Positions 30,727-41,336 of a stretch of 64,000 nucleotides of DNA are shown here, one piece after another. The number at the start of each line of letters is the position of its first letter. Within the stretch, counting starts at the first letter, position 1. Under the pieces are notes generated by a model that saw nothing but the letters and a program-made list of their open reading frames with translations, was not told the DNA's origin and made no database searches. The translations under genes were made by a program, and so were the position numbers. Source of the DNA: Strigamia acuminata (taxonomy: Eukaryota > Arthropoda > Chilopoda > Geophilomorpha > Linotaeniidae); contig OX442314.1 of NCBI GenBank assembly GCA_949358305.1, positions 41,860,581-41,924,580 on the forward strand. The letters are read 5' to 3'.

Positions 30727-31230
30727 GGATTGGAGTTACTTTAGAATAGGGCCCGCTTCGGAACGGGCCCAAGATTTGGTTACCTACCAAATAAACCATG
30801 CTGAGTCCGAAAATGACACTCAAAAGTGTCGGAAATTAAGTTATCTGGTTCAAAATGCTGCTCTCGTTTACATCAGCCAAAGGGCTCGGTGGCCGCCATT
30901 TCCACTCGAAGCGGCAGGTACTTTTGGTAAGAAATGCGTGTTTTTTTCTTTTTTTCCTAACAAGGGGGGGCTAGCGCCCCCCCTTGACCCCCGCAAACCT
31001 CACCTTATCCGGTTTTTTTATGCGAACCAGACAGGGATAATCGAGCAACAAGATAGTCGTGCAACAATGGCGGCCACCGAGCCATTTGGCTTATGTTAAC
31101 GAGAGCTTTTACTCAGCATTTTGAACCAGATAACTTAATTTCCGACACTTTTGAGTGTCATTTTCGGACTCAGCATGGTTTATTTGGTAGGTAACCAAAT
31201 TTTGGAACGGGCCCTATTCTAAAGTAAACC
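30727..31230. mobile_element. MITE or foldback element with about 125-bp inverted repeats
   Basis: The left arm (to about 30860) and right arm (from about 31100) are reverse complements over more than 100 bp, including ACTTTAGAATAGGGCCC, GGTTACCTACCAAATAAACC and AGTGTCGGAAATTAAGTT. CCTAACTTT occurs at 30718-30726 and 31231-31239, a possible 9-bp target duplication. The core holds a GC hairpin GGGGGGCTAGCGCCCCCC near 30965. There is no coding capacity. A Mutator or hAT relation is possible, but not shown. Confidence 0.65.
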
Positions 31231-31870
31231 CCTAACTTTAGTTTCATAATTGTTATTAATAATTTATCCTCTATTGACAACCCATTGTGATGGTTTCAAA
31301 ATGTTTACAAATATGGCAAATACATTGGACGAAATTGAGCATAAATCATTAATAGCTTGTGGATTATCCTTAATGCTAGCAAACCCACCAAAATGAGGTC
31401 TCATATAAGCTGATCCAACTTGTACATCGACTTTCTTTATCTCTGGTGGATGGTTGAAAATGCCATTTTTGCAAATAAAATGCCATTTTTGCTAATAAAA
31501 ATGCCATTTCTAACGTTTTCTCAAAACTTGTAAATACATTTATTTCTAATTAATTTTTAAATTTGTAATTATGTGTTAACCTGGATGGCATCAAGTATTC
31601 ACATTTATTTAGTTTAGGCTTTATTTATTAGATTATCTCTAAACTGTTATTATAAAAAATAATATTAGCCTATTTATTTTTATTTTGAGAAGCCAAATTT
31701 CCAAGGTGAGCAATGCATTCATTTAATTTGTACATTTTAAATTTTTATAATAAAAAATAAAATAAATCATACACTGTTGATCAATTATTTCAATTTTATT
31801 TAGGCCTACTTATTGCAAATTTTTATTCAAGGTTACCTTCTAATCGTAGCAATGCATTTTTTCTTGTGGA

Positions 31871-32283
31871 TCATATCTGGTATCTTGTCCCTCTGGTTGT
31901 GGATTGGTCACTTATTTCAAGGTTTTTGTTGAATTTTGGAATTGCTTCTGATAGTAAAATTGGTTTAAAATGACCAGCTGTCCATTGCGTGTAGTTTTCA
32001 AAGTCACAGTGTTGAAAATGGCAGGAGCAGATTTTTTCTGTTTGAAAATTGATTATGTCTTTCCGTTTGCACACATTCTGTCATTTTTTTCAATCTTTTT
32101 ATCTTTTGGAAATTTAAAATAAGCTAATTTAAAATTTAATTTCGACGTGTCTGTATTTTTACAGCCATAAACTGCACACGACGGCATTTTTGCAGCTTGA
32201 ATTTGGAATCGGCGCCCAGTGAAGTCAGAGTGCATGGCTACACCACTTATCTCCGCCTCTTTAATTTCAGGAAGTGACGTCAT
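31871..32283 (-). pseudogene. THAP-domain fragment with a frameshift
   Basis: The first piece (32283-32053) contains MPSCAVYGCKNTDTSKLN and AYFKFPKDKKIEKN. The second, overlapping frame (32074-31871) contains CKRKDIINFQTEKICSCHF and ends near EAIPKFN. Together they match the C2CH zinc-binding THAP fold (Cys-x4-Cys ... Cys-x2-His and a final A(V/I)Pxx(F) box), a DNA-binding domain found in P-type transposases and host factors. One frameshift separates the halves. A TGACGTCA palindrome overlaps the start (32275-32282). No transposase part follows. Confidence 0.7.
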
Positions 32284-32884
32284 TTTAGCGAAGTGGCCAA
32301 ACCTAATACCGTCGTTCTGTGGTTAGGCATTGTCGGTGGTGGGAATTGTTGCGGGTCAGGCCCGGTTGGCTGCTGGGGAGCTGACTGGTCGGGAGGAGGG
32401 GGCTGGCTGCTGGTTCAGTCAGGGGGAAAGGTGCTTCGCTATCTAAAGATTCGACAATCAACAATCAACAATTACGTTCAAAGTCAGTGCGGCTTCTTTT
32501 ATTTTTACCGATTGGAGAACCGCAAAGACGCTTTTCGCGAAGTTTTTGCCGGGGACTTGGAGTTGGGACTTTCGGGTTCGCCATAATATTTCGCGGCTTA
32601 TGATGTCGCGCGTGGTGGCTTCCAATGTTTCGGTTGGTGAATCAGTTTGAATTTGCGTTTCGTCGTGTTTCGGGAGAACTAACGGTGCGTCGATGTCCAT
32701 CATGGTGTTTGATGTCGCGAATAAATAAATTTGATAGGTGCGAATCGGTTTATACATTCTTTTTGCTTCGTTAACGTTTGGCCAACGTGATTTTTACTTT
32801 TTTGAAGTAACGTTATCGGAACGTGATTAGTTGTTGGTTTTCAAGTCGAAATGGCGTCGCTAGATGGCAACTGAAGGGATAATC

Positions 32885-33070
32885 CCTCTGGGTTACCGTA
32901 CGTAGTTAAGCTGAAGGATTCGTTCTGTCGAGAACAAAGCCCATGATTTATGTCCTGTATCCCCCGTAGCACGTAAAGTAGCCACGTTGATCCACGCCAC
33001 GTCGGAGCAAATGGTTTTATTTGTCGTGTCGTGTCGTCGGTTTATCTTGAATTTGTCTTGTCTATCGATC
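32885..33070 (+). repeat. Diverged duplicate of the LRR gene 5' region
   Basis: Shares ACCGTACGTA, GGATTCGTTCTGTCGAGAAC, ACGTTGATCCA and TTTGTCGTGTCGTGTC-type words in the same order and orientation as 29016-29180. No LRR frame follows. An 18-bp word from the end of the LRR gene, AATTACGTTCAAAGTCAG, recurs at about 32468-32485. Confidence 0.6.
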
Positions 33071-34260
33071 GTCTTTTCTATCGATCGTTTATTCAATTCA
33101 AGTGGTTTTTTTCCCCGTTAAAACAAACTGCATAATCTTTTGGTCCAACAAAACGAGGTAAGTTTTCATCCTTTGATCAATTCACAGAATGTAGGTTTCT
33201 GATCCAACAGCGTAACCTTCAATGAATTATTAACATTTCACGGTTATTTATTTAATTATATTTAAGTGTTTATTATTTTGGCACGAAATGTATCGTTTCT
33301 ATTATTTTTTTAAAATGTTTTTATGGCTCAGCATCTGTTTGACAAATCTGCAGCTTTTATTTAATTTTAAAAAAAAAACTACAATGACTACGATTAATTT
33401 CCGCATTTCTTTTCAGTCTTTTGTACAACTTGTTTCTGCCCAAAGAAACAAAATATACCATGCCTTGTAAAGGTACCGTGTTTATCACTGCAAGCGCTGC
33501 GAGCGCACAGCTTATGTACCGAGATTTGTTCTCTTACGAACAACGAAACTGTGTGCTTTCCCTTGTCGACCCCGTAGTCATTTTCCATTTTCAAAGCGTG
33601 TGGACGTGTCTCGAGACAATGGAAGGTCGCTGTATTTCCGTAGTGGTAACAATGTCTAATCAGACACATTTTTAAGTTTAATTTTGTTCTCATTATTCAC
33701 AGTTATCTTGTTTTTCTTTAGTGGGTGTCTGTTTTACTCTGCGTAGTTGGAATTATTGTTTGAGGTGGCATTTGATAGAATTTCGTTCATTTCTTCCCGG
33801 CAACACGAAAAACCTTTCAGGTATCGATAAACTTCACAAACTATCAATTTAATTTGATATATTTTGTATAAAACTAGCCGAAAATACATCAATATTATTC
33901 AGATGATATTTTTGGGCTGAAATTTCTGTGAATATTTTCTACTAAAAGTGACAATTTTCGCGACCGAAAGTGATTCATCAATTTCCCGTTCAATTCTTAG
34001 TAATTGCGCTGCTCGATTTATTGCCATCGTTTTTGGGTTGCATTCTTCCATGCCATATTTTAATAATAATCTGCAGCTTTTACTTAATTTTTTGATTAAT
34101 TTCTGCATTTCTTTTCAGTCTTTTGTACGACATCGATTGGTTCGTCTCGAAATATTTTCTTTCCATCGTCGTAGTTATTCTAGGAAAATAAACCTTTTAT
34201 TAGACACGCCCGTTTTACGCCAACCACACCGAACAGAAAAACAAAATTGGTACGTATAGT
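33071..34260. other. No clear gene; internal duplicate segments
   Basis: CTGCAGCTTTTA followed by a TTTCTTTTCAGTCTTTTGTAC word occurs at about 33346-33430 and again at 34070-34130. This looks like a splice acceptor plus exon start duplicated with the surrounding DNA. A minus frame at 33899-34108 (LLLKYGMEECNPKTMAINRA) may be a transposon scrap. Confidence 0.4.
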
Positions 34261-34530
34261 ATTTTTATTCTTTTCCTTTCGGGAAAAGAAAATTCCAGTT
34301 TTTACTTTTCTCCGTAAGGCGCGTGTGACTGGGTGCTTGAAACTTCACATTCCTGCCAAAGACTGTGCATATAACTGTTCAAAGCCATAAATTGATTTGT
34401 TCGCGGGGGTGTAAAATCCAACTCTCTACCTCCACGTGGTCACCCCTGGATAAACTGAGCACATTACTTGTCTCGGTGAAACCAGAAGAGAGCTCTGGTC
34501 ATTTGAAAAGTTAAGTCACATCACCTAGTT

Positions 34531-34680
34531 GTATTGTTAGCCCACATTCAAGAAGAATTGTGGCATTTACAATTCTCATTGTATTGTTAGCCCGCATCCA
34601 AGAGGGAATGTGGCATTTACAATTCTCATTGTATTGTTAGCCCGCATCCAAGAGGGAATGTGGCATTTACAATTCTCATT
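34531..34680. repeat. Three 50-bp tandem units
   Basis: Units at 34531, 34581 and 34631 begin GTATTGTTAGCCC and end AATTCTCATT. Units 2 and 3 are identical; unit 1 differs at about 6 positions. A partial fourth (GTATTGTA) starts at 34681. Confidence 0.95.
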
Positions 34681-35554
34681 GTATTGTATCGGCTGGCAAT
34701 ACGAACGCCAGTTCTAATTCATCATTTTCCATTGGGGAATTGCACTGGCATCCTCGTTCGGTTTCAAACCTTCATAATGTTTTGCCACATCGTTCTGGAT
34801 TCCACTCTTTTTCTGATTGGCGAAAATTTTCATATACATTTCATGACTGGAACTGGCCCTTTGCGCCGCATACCCATCCATTGTCAACACAAAATGGACA
34901 CATCAGCTGCATAGCAGCATCTATCGAGGGATTATCGTGGGGAATCTTTTGTTAGTTGACTCGCACCTAGTTCCTTCTTACGGGCCATATTGGTAGCTCG
35001 CGTATATTAAAACTATTGTCAAATGGGAAAGATGTATCAAATTTAAAACACGTCAATTGTAATATTTGCAGTTGTTATCAAAAGTTGTTTTATTAATTTT
35101 AGCAATTTATCAATGCGGTTATTTGCAACAATCTAGCCCTACGTAAATCTAAATATAGCTTTCAATAGGTCTGTGCCTGTGTTTGTTGTTTTGCCTCAAC
35201 TTTGTTGTCATGCGATTTTCTTTGATTATTGGTTGATGCCGTAAATAGTAACAATTATCGTTGTTATCATTCTTAGGGGCGTCTTCCACTATCCACTACT
35301 AGTTTCAGGTTTTTTTTTTATTGGTTGATATTTATTACGTATGGCAGACGGCGGAAGGTGTCTCTTGCGATTGTTTTTGTCCGTCAATGGACGGAGTGGA
35401 TTGCATTTTATGTTTGTTTTACTTTCCGACAATTTTCTCGTCATTTATAAAAGGATTTGGTTTATTTCGACACATGCCGTGTCTTGTTTGGGGTTTTCGT
35501 GCATTCATGCCCCATAAGATTCTCCTTGGATAATTTTTTTTACATTCGGAATTT
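34681..35554. other. No supportable gene
   Basis: Short frames only. The 38-bp ATTGTAATATTTGCAGTTG... stretch near 35055-35095 is repeated at about 46055-46095. Confidence 0.5.
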
Positions 35555-35865
35555 CGTATTCATTTCTTTTTGCAATAATTCGAAATCTGGCCTTTAGTCT
35601 ACCAAAGGCATTTTCAATTACTCTAGATGTTCAAGCCTGGTGATAATTGTAATACTTCTGTTTTTCAGTTAAACAGATACTTTCTGGGTATGGTTTCATT
35701 AAATTAACCTGTAATGGGAAAGCTGAATCTCCTAGTATCAAAAGCATGAATGTTCTTTCGGAAGTGATACAGCTGTGTGTGTTCCATCGATAGCACCAAT
35801 ATACTGTGGAAAGAAACAGTTCTCTTCAAAACTACGTATTAATTCTGCAATTTTGCGGGGGTTTT
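35555..35865 (-). pseudogene. PIF/Harbinger transposase fragment with both catalytic Asp blocks
   Basis: The minus strand reads QYIGAIDGTHTAVSL (first catalytic Asp). After a frameshift and a lost intervening section it reads LLILGDSAFPLQ (second Asp), LTEKQKYYNYHQ, an in-frame stop, and then SRVIENAFGRLKARFR (catalytic Glu). The order is right for HARBI1-like DDE_Tnp_4 enzymes, but much of the domain is deleted. It differs from the copies at 26760 and 47096, so at least two Harbinger lineages are present. It was too broken to give a long open frame. Confidence 0.8.
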
Positions 35866-36540
35866 TGGAGTTGAAATTACAGTTGACATAAACATATCAA
35901 CTACATGGAAGCAAAATGTATGCAAATCCTGACCCAAGGTGTTTTTTCTAACTCCAAATAATTGGCAAACTGTTTGCAATTTAACCCAGTAAGAAAACTC
36001 ACATTAAAATTTGATTCTTCATACAAATGCAGTGATGCTGGTCACCATGGGTGGCCAAGCGGTCACAAATTAATATTGTTAAGACATGTATAACAGACAA
36101 TATTACACATGAAAATGATACCTACGAGTAATCATTTCTTATGAAAGTTCAAGCAACAAAAGTAAAATATTAGAAAGTAAAGAGAAACTCAGAAACAAAG
36201 AATTAAGCATTTCTCCAATAAATATTTGACATAATTTTGTAATTTGTTTAATAAATGTAAGATAAGTTTATTAATTGTTCAATTTCATCTTTTTATCAAA
36301 AGCATCTTGTAGTAAGGGTAAAATTTGATCTATTGCCCACGAGCTCAAATGTATGAAATCGGTTTTCCGGTTAAAATATTTTCTAAATAAAACAATTTGA
36401 CATAAAATTAAGCCTGTATACAGCCATATATATATATTTTTTAATTATAACATTACCTTCGGTAAGCTTTGAAATCTATATGCCAATATCTTTCCAAAAA
36501 TACTGGATTTATATTAAGTACTGATATCACACCTGTTGAG
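35866..36540. other. No supportable gene
   Basis: AT-rich sequence without coding features or clear repeats, apart from a TA run near 36427-36438. Confidence 0.5.
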
Positions 36541-36790
36541 TATTAATAAAAGACTTCATTGAAATATTGCAACTCATTCAGGTGAAAAACGATTCAAGTG
36601 CCATCCATCTCTGCTTATTGCTGCATTCATATTGGGAATTTAAAAAAACCATATTGCAACTCATACAGGTGAAAAACCATTTAAGTGTCATCTTTGTGCT
36701 TATTCCTGTGTTACAAGTGTGGGTTTAAGAAAACATATTGCAACCCGTAAGAAAAACCATTCAAGTGTCATTTTTGTGCTTTTTCCAGAT
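36541..36790 (+). pseudogene. Decayed C2H2 zinc-finger array (copy 2)
   Basis: Two readable linkers, ATHSGEKRFKCH and ATHTGEKPFKCHLCAYS, followed by a near-complete finger ending GLRKHIAT. Stops interrupt the units. The R1 repeat follows at 37012, as at the 28-kb copy, so the pair was probably duplicated as one block. Confidence 0.7.
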
Positions 36791-37011
36791 CGGTTAAATC
36801 GTCCTCCTCTTCTTACCTTAAAATCAGTACTTTAAAAATAAATTCCGCCAGGTGGCGCCTCATAACATGAGCTTCCGGTCACCTGGCCCAACCAGTCCAA
36901 TTTTAATTAAAAATCAGACCAGGAAAAAAAATTTGTCAATCATACGAATTTATATAGTTTTTTTTACAAATCTTTATTCAATCCTTTATTCGAGGAAAAA
37001 AGAAAATCTTT

Positions 37012-37375
37012 TACGAGGATGGAAAAGATGAAAGCTGACACTGAGCGTTAATTTCCTCCTGGAAATACAGAAATCTTTAGTCAAAGTTTGCTGGTCGCAG
37101 ACAAGAGCTTTTTTAATTATATCACCAGCTTTGCTTTTTCTAATAAAATTCAGAAAGCACTCTAATAAACATTCCTGTGTTGAGTATTCTTCACCAAACA
37201 GAATGCATACCAGAAAAGCTGGTAGATAGTTTTAAAGGGAAAAAAACATAAATCCAAAAAGCCTTTTGTCAAAATTTTGCCAACTGCACACCAATCTTCT
37301 AAAAAATAACCCGTTTTTTTGGGCTTAAAAATTCTATGCTTTATTTGTAATTAATAAATCCAATTATTCGTTGCT
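37012..37375 (-). repeat. Dispersed repeat R1, copy B
   Basis: Matches copy A from the GATGAAAGCTGACACTGA word to the TAATAAATCCAATTATTCGTT end, with small indels. The minus-strand frame is broken. Confidence 0.85.
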
Positions 37376-37424
37376 ACAGTCTCATGTGCCTTTAGCAATA
37401 AGCTGTTGAACACATTGAGCCTTT

Positions 37425-37625
37425 CTATCTCCTCATGAAAATTTTTAAAGTTAACAAACCCTCTTTTATTTTGATCTCATCAAACATTACTATGACCATT
37501 ATGTCCTCCTGGAATGCCGCTTTGTCCGTCTCAAAGCGTAAAAATAATTCAAAGTCGTTCTCCTCCTCCTCCTCCGTCAATGAGTAGACTTTCTTCAACA
37601 TTCTTGAAGCGAAGGGACCTGGCAC
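37425..37625 (-). pseudogene. Chimeric fragment: unknown TE protein joined to a P-element motif
   Basis: The minus frame begins PGPFASRMLKKVYSLTEEEE and ETDKAAFQED, also found at 41281-41463 in a GC-richer copy. It then switches after IM to VIVMFDEIKIKEGLL, the P-element/THAP9 block also seen at 16128-16433. The join is in frame, probably by chance after rearrangement. Confidence 0.6.
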
Positions 37626-38084
37626 GTCATCATCCCATGCGATGAGTCGAAACTCGCTTCAGAGATTGCTTTTTACGCTCTAAAAATTGGGAGAAAACTT
37701 AAAAAATGAGTAAAAATGAATTTCTAAAAATGGCTGGTCACCTTTTATGATGTCCAGCATGGCCTAGGTGTGTTCGGGGCCCATTCAGAGGCCTTTAGAA
37801 GGTCGTAAATACCTAGAAAATCGAGAAAAACGATTAACAACAACCAAAAATTGAAGAAAAAACTTAAAAAATCTGTAAAAATCAATTTCAAAACATCCAA
37901 GGTCAGCCGCCCAGACCTGCACCCTTTGCTGCTGAATCTAAAGATGTGCATACATTCTTGCTATTTTAAGTTTACAACAATTTCATTTTCAATAATCCAA
38001 GAGCAATCTAGTCAAATGAACTGGGATGCAGATGGGAGAACAGTAAAAGTCATGGGAAGCTCACCATGTAAGTGCCATGGTGAT

Positions 38085-38399
38085 AGCCCCAATTGCACTT
38101 GACATCAGTGAGGTGTTGTAATGCTAGAACAATTCTTTAATCAATGGATACTTATGCAGTGAACTGATTGTTGTATCGCTGGCAAGCAAATACTCATCAA
38201 CAATGAATACTGCATGACTTCTGATTTCATCCACTGCTCGATTGGGAATGACATTTAACGAAAACAGTTCAAATCGGGCATCACCTACACTTGCCTCATG
38301 ATGTAATGGTTCCTCAAAAGCTGGGTTTACTTGCGTTGTCAAAAGATCAACTACTGCCGAAATCAACATTTGTTTAGCATTTTCAAGTTTCAGTTCCAT
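38085..38399 (-). pseudogene. hAT transposase fragment
   Basis: The minus frame ends ISSLHKYPLIKELF, then a stop, then HYNTSLMSSAIGAI. This resembles the LHxYPxIKxLFxxYNTxLPSSAPVE start of the hAT C-terminal dimerisation domain. Upstream, HHEASVGDARFELFSLNVIP is less conserved. Part of this segment (38195-38320) is duplicated at 41855-41960. Confidence 0.65.
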
Positions 38400-38484
38400 T
38401 CTTAGCCATTCAAGTTTTAGGAAAGGAAGAGTATAACTGATGCTAAAATGAACTCCTTCTGGTTGTAGTATCGCTGCGTATGGT

Positions 38485-38953
38485 TCAAACTAGGATGTAG
38501 ATGTTAGATAAATCTTGACGCTCGTTCACGATACACAGGTCTCGGCCAGTGTTAGGTCCTGATGACATTCCAGGATTGACGTGCAGCCAAACCTGAAGGA
38601 TTCTGCCAGCGTTGCTGGTATTGAAGAATCCCATTGCGGCGAACTCGATCGGGTCCGTTGGCGCAATTCGAGCCCGAAGCAGCCGGTGGTGGAGTACGCT
38701 CGGTGGCTCCAACACACGAATGTGATCTTACAACCACTGGAATACTCGCGCCGCGAGTGAACTGCTGTTACACAGTAAAGTCCTCGTATCCGGAGACAAC
38801 TGGAACTTCAGGTACACGTTGAGCAGCTTTTTGAAGGCTGACTCCTTCTTGGACTTGGCGATCACCCCTCCATGGCCACTCTGACTCTCCGTGGAACTTA
38901 ACCAGGCAGCGGAGTCTTTACGGTTAGACAGAGTCCTAGTTTACTCATCTCTG
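38485..38953 (-). pseudogene. Decayed relative of the SAP-like gene at 61426
   Basis: The minus frame reads STESQSGHGG, KKESAFKKLLNVYLKFQLS, PDTRTLLCN, VFQWL, a TAA stop where the homologue has Glu, DHIRVLEPPSVLHHRLLRAR and then APTDPIEFAAMGFFNTSN. The first part aligns with 63811-64000 on the plus strand (KKESAFKTLM ... DHIRVLSPPSVLHDRLLRAR). The rest shows what the C-terminus beyond the window edge probably looks like. The frame opens after a possible AG acceptor near 38954. One stop makes it a pseudogene. It lies downstream of gypsy/BEL pol fragments in the same orientation. Confidence 0.8.
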
Positions 38954-39532
38954 CCTTGTGCTGTTGCGTGTAGGGCCAAACAACAACGCTTGCCTGTGCA
39001 TCAATGAATTGACGCACAACATAATTGTTTCCACCAAAAGGTTTCAATCAATAAATGTGTAAGGTCAAATATCAAAGGTAATGCAACAAGGGGTCTAAAT
39101 AAACTAGTGCGAGCCCTTAAATACCCGAAGGTAGGGCCACTAAGCAACACTAGGGGAGCACAACTGGTATGCAGCCAGTCATAACAGTGTGCTGAACGGG
39201 TTAAACCGTCTTTAACTCTCCCTTTAAATTGGCGGCGTGACCAATATACTTCTCTGGGCTTCAGGGGGAGTCTGGTCCTTCTAGATAGGGAGGCGTCTCT
39301 CTGGAGGGGATGACGTCACTGAGGAGGGAGAGAAAATCGGCGATAGATTCTCTCTACAAGATGACAATTATGGCCTGGGATGGAATGCGCAGCTTCTCCT
39401 GTCTCAAATACATAATCTTTATTAATTGGGATTCTGAACCATGTCCATGGAACGAGTCCATTTATATGCCATTTATATGTGCATTATAAATAGTCATGTG
39501 ATTATTTATTGGCAAATTAGATAGTCATGTGA
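38954..39532. other. No gene; spacer between two decayed frames
   Basis: Non-coding, with a TGACGTCA palindrome at 39311-39318. It may be an intron or intergenic remnant between the zinc-ribbon frame and the SAP-gene relative. Confidence 0.4.
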
Positions 39533-40160
39533 TTATTCTTTATTAATCGACACTTCGGGCAGTGAGCCCAACAGCGCTTCTCGTTCGGCTTGATCCTCTT
39601 TTCGCCAGGGCTCTAAACGCCGTCGCGTTTTTCGACCTCTGCAATTCGGGCATCTCATCAACGAGGATCCAGCGGATGCACCGCAGCACCACCCGCAGCC
39701 GATGCAAAACGGGCAAATTGTTTCCGTCGCCTGATCTGTCACGATATTATCGTGTGGGATCCCCATCGCCATGTCGCGCTCACACTGCTCTCGGCGCAGA
39801 CGGGCCTTTTCGTCCTTCGTCTTCGCCTTGTTGGCGGCGCGGAACTCGCGGTTGCGAGACGTGGGCTCCGAAAATCGTAAGGCGCCCGGCGGCGGCTCGT
39901 TCCATCCGCTTTCCGACGTTGTCGATTCGGACTCGCAGTCTCGTACCGGCGGTGTACTAGCCCGTTCTCGTTCAATCTCCTCATGTTGTTTATTCTCTCG
40001 TCCAATCATTTCATCCAACAAAGTGCTATCACATTCACAGCACAAATTTAGAGTCAAATCCGGAGGTGTATTAGTCATACTTGGTTCCGTTCCAAAATGC
40101 GATGAGACACTCGCGAACAATGCATCGTCATCCTCATCGCTACTCCAGTTGTCATCGTCC
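39533..40160 (-). pseudogene. Zinc-ribbon frame (copy 3 of 3)
   Basis: The 195-codon ATG frame (40120-39533) starts with a low-complexity acidic part, has a charged helix EFRAANKAKTKDEKARLRRE, and then the paired cysteines CPFC and CPNC (39704-39715, 39641-39652). They are separated by 17 residues with GCGW, the same spacing as copy 2, and a basic KTRRRLEPW tail follows. The frame is open further upstream to about 40160 (DDDNWSSDEDDD) behind a stop. An in-frame predecessor (HHPIRAAARDFLAEQCRR) suggests a longer original gene. GC-rich. It follows BEL/Pao fragments. Confidence 0.6.
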
Positions 40161-40289
40161 GGAACTCATTGGCGGGTACTGCCAATTCCTTGGGCGTATT
40201 CCGGCGGCGGTGGCCTCCGACACTGTTCCGCCAGAAAGTCTCGTGCCGCCGCACGAATCGGGTGGTGGCGTACGCGTCCCCGCGTATCA

Positions 40290-40900
40290 CTTGAAATTCG
40301 GCCGGCCACTCGAACTGTGACAAATTCCGTTTGTCCCAGTGAGTCTTTCGCAGGGCCATCGCCTGCAAACGACGCATCCATATCTTAAGTATACAACTAT
40401 TGTCAAAGTCTGTTCTTCCTCGATCTCGATTCCCTCTCCCATGGTCGCTGTGGGATCGTTTGGCCAATTGTCTCGATCTGTAGCTAGCCACTCGGGACCC
40501 TTCCACCACATCTCTGACTCAATCAACTCCTCTCGTCAATAGGTCCGCCGGGTTCTGTACGCCAGGGCAATGTCTCCAATTCTCGAATGGCATACGCCGT
40601 TTGATTTCTTCCACTTTTCTGGCGATGAAAGGAATGGCTTTCCTTTACTCCTTAAGCCAGCAGAGGGCTATTGTGGAATCCGTCCATGCCGTGACTTTCG
40701 CCGTCGTGAATTGTTGTAGGCGGTGGGCGACTTGAGCCAGTAGCAACGCTCCCATCAGTTCTAATCTCGGTAACGTTATCGTCTTGATGGGCGCAATTCT
40801 GGATTTAGAGAGAAAAGTGGAGTGACGCACTCGATTGTACGCCAAAACACCATAAGCCAATGGGCTGGCATCACAAAACAAATGAATCTCGTTTTCACTT
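40290..40900 (-). pseudogene. BEL/Pao pol fragment (RT end and RNase H)
   Basis: The minus strand reads IHLFCDASPLAYGVLAYNR, SKSRIAPIKTITLPRLELMG and VTAWTDSTIALCWLKE, then a stop, then KVEEIKRRMPFENWRHCPG, QNPADLLTRG, a stop, and after a shift WWKGPEWLA. These are the hallmark RNase H blocks of BEL/Pao elements (FCDAS, PRLELxAA, ENWRHxPGxxNPADxxSRG, WWxGPxWL) in the correct order. Two stops and one frameshift inactivate it. Confidence 0.85.
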
Positions 40901-41336
40901 GATGTCGTTGAACATTCCCTTCCACCAATGGCGGCTCCGGATGCGCGAGTAGGTCTTCTGGGCGTCCGCGTGTCCGCACCCGTCGTGGGTGGACTTGATA
41001 AGCTATTTGGTCATGGATTTTGGGATGACTGACTGCTTGCGAGAACGTTTTCCCCTCACGGGTTTCGGTGTGGACGAGAAGGTCGTTGGTGATTTCGAAG
41101 TCGCTTGGCAGATGTGCCGTCTTCCGCTTGCAGTATTCGTCTGACAGCTGCTCCTTTGCGAGCTCCCCTCCTTTTGACATTATCGTGGCTAAAATTCGAG
41201 TAGTATCGGTCTCGATCGCTCTGGAGATGGCATCGGGGATCTCATTTTCTTTGCCCTTGTGTTTCATCACGTAGTTAAATTCAGCAATGCTGAAAGTAAG
41301 CAAAATATTTTGACATAAGTTCGCTAATCTGCCCAC
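40880..41336 (-). pseudogene. Gypsy pol fragment (RNase H end and integrase zinc domain)
   Basis: The minus frame reads IAEFNYVMKHKGKENEIPDA, then ISRA, a typical Ty3/gypsy RNase H terminus (canonical DALSR, here DAISR). An overlapping frame carries HDGCGHADAQKTYSRIRSRH and WWKGMFNDIK, the integrase HHCC region. At DIK it changes abruptly into the BEL/Pao sequence, so the two elements are fused here. Confidence 0.8.

Noticed and set aside
39562-40388. Plus-strand frames of 132 and 205 codons opposite the third zinc-ribbon frame
   Set aside because: Antisense shadows in GC-rich DNA; the minus strand carries the paired cysteines.
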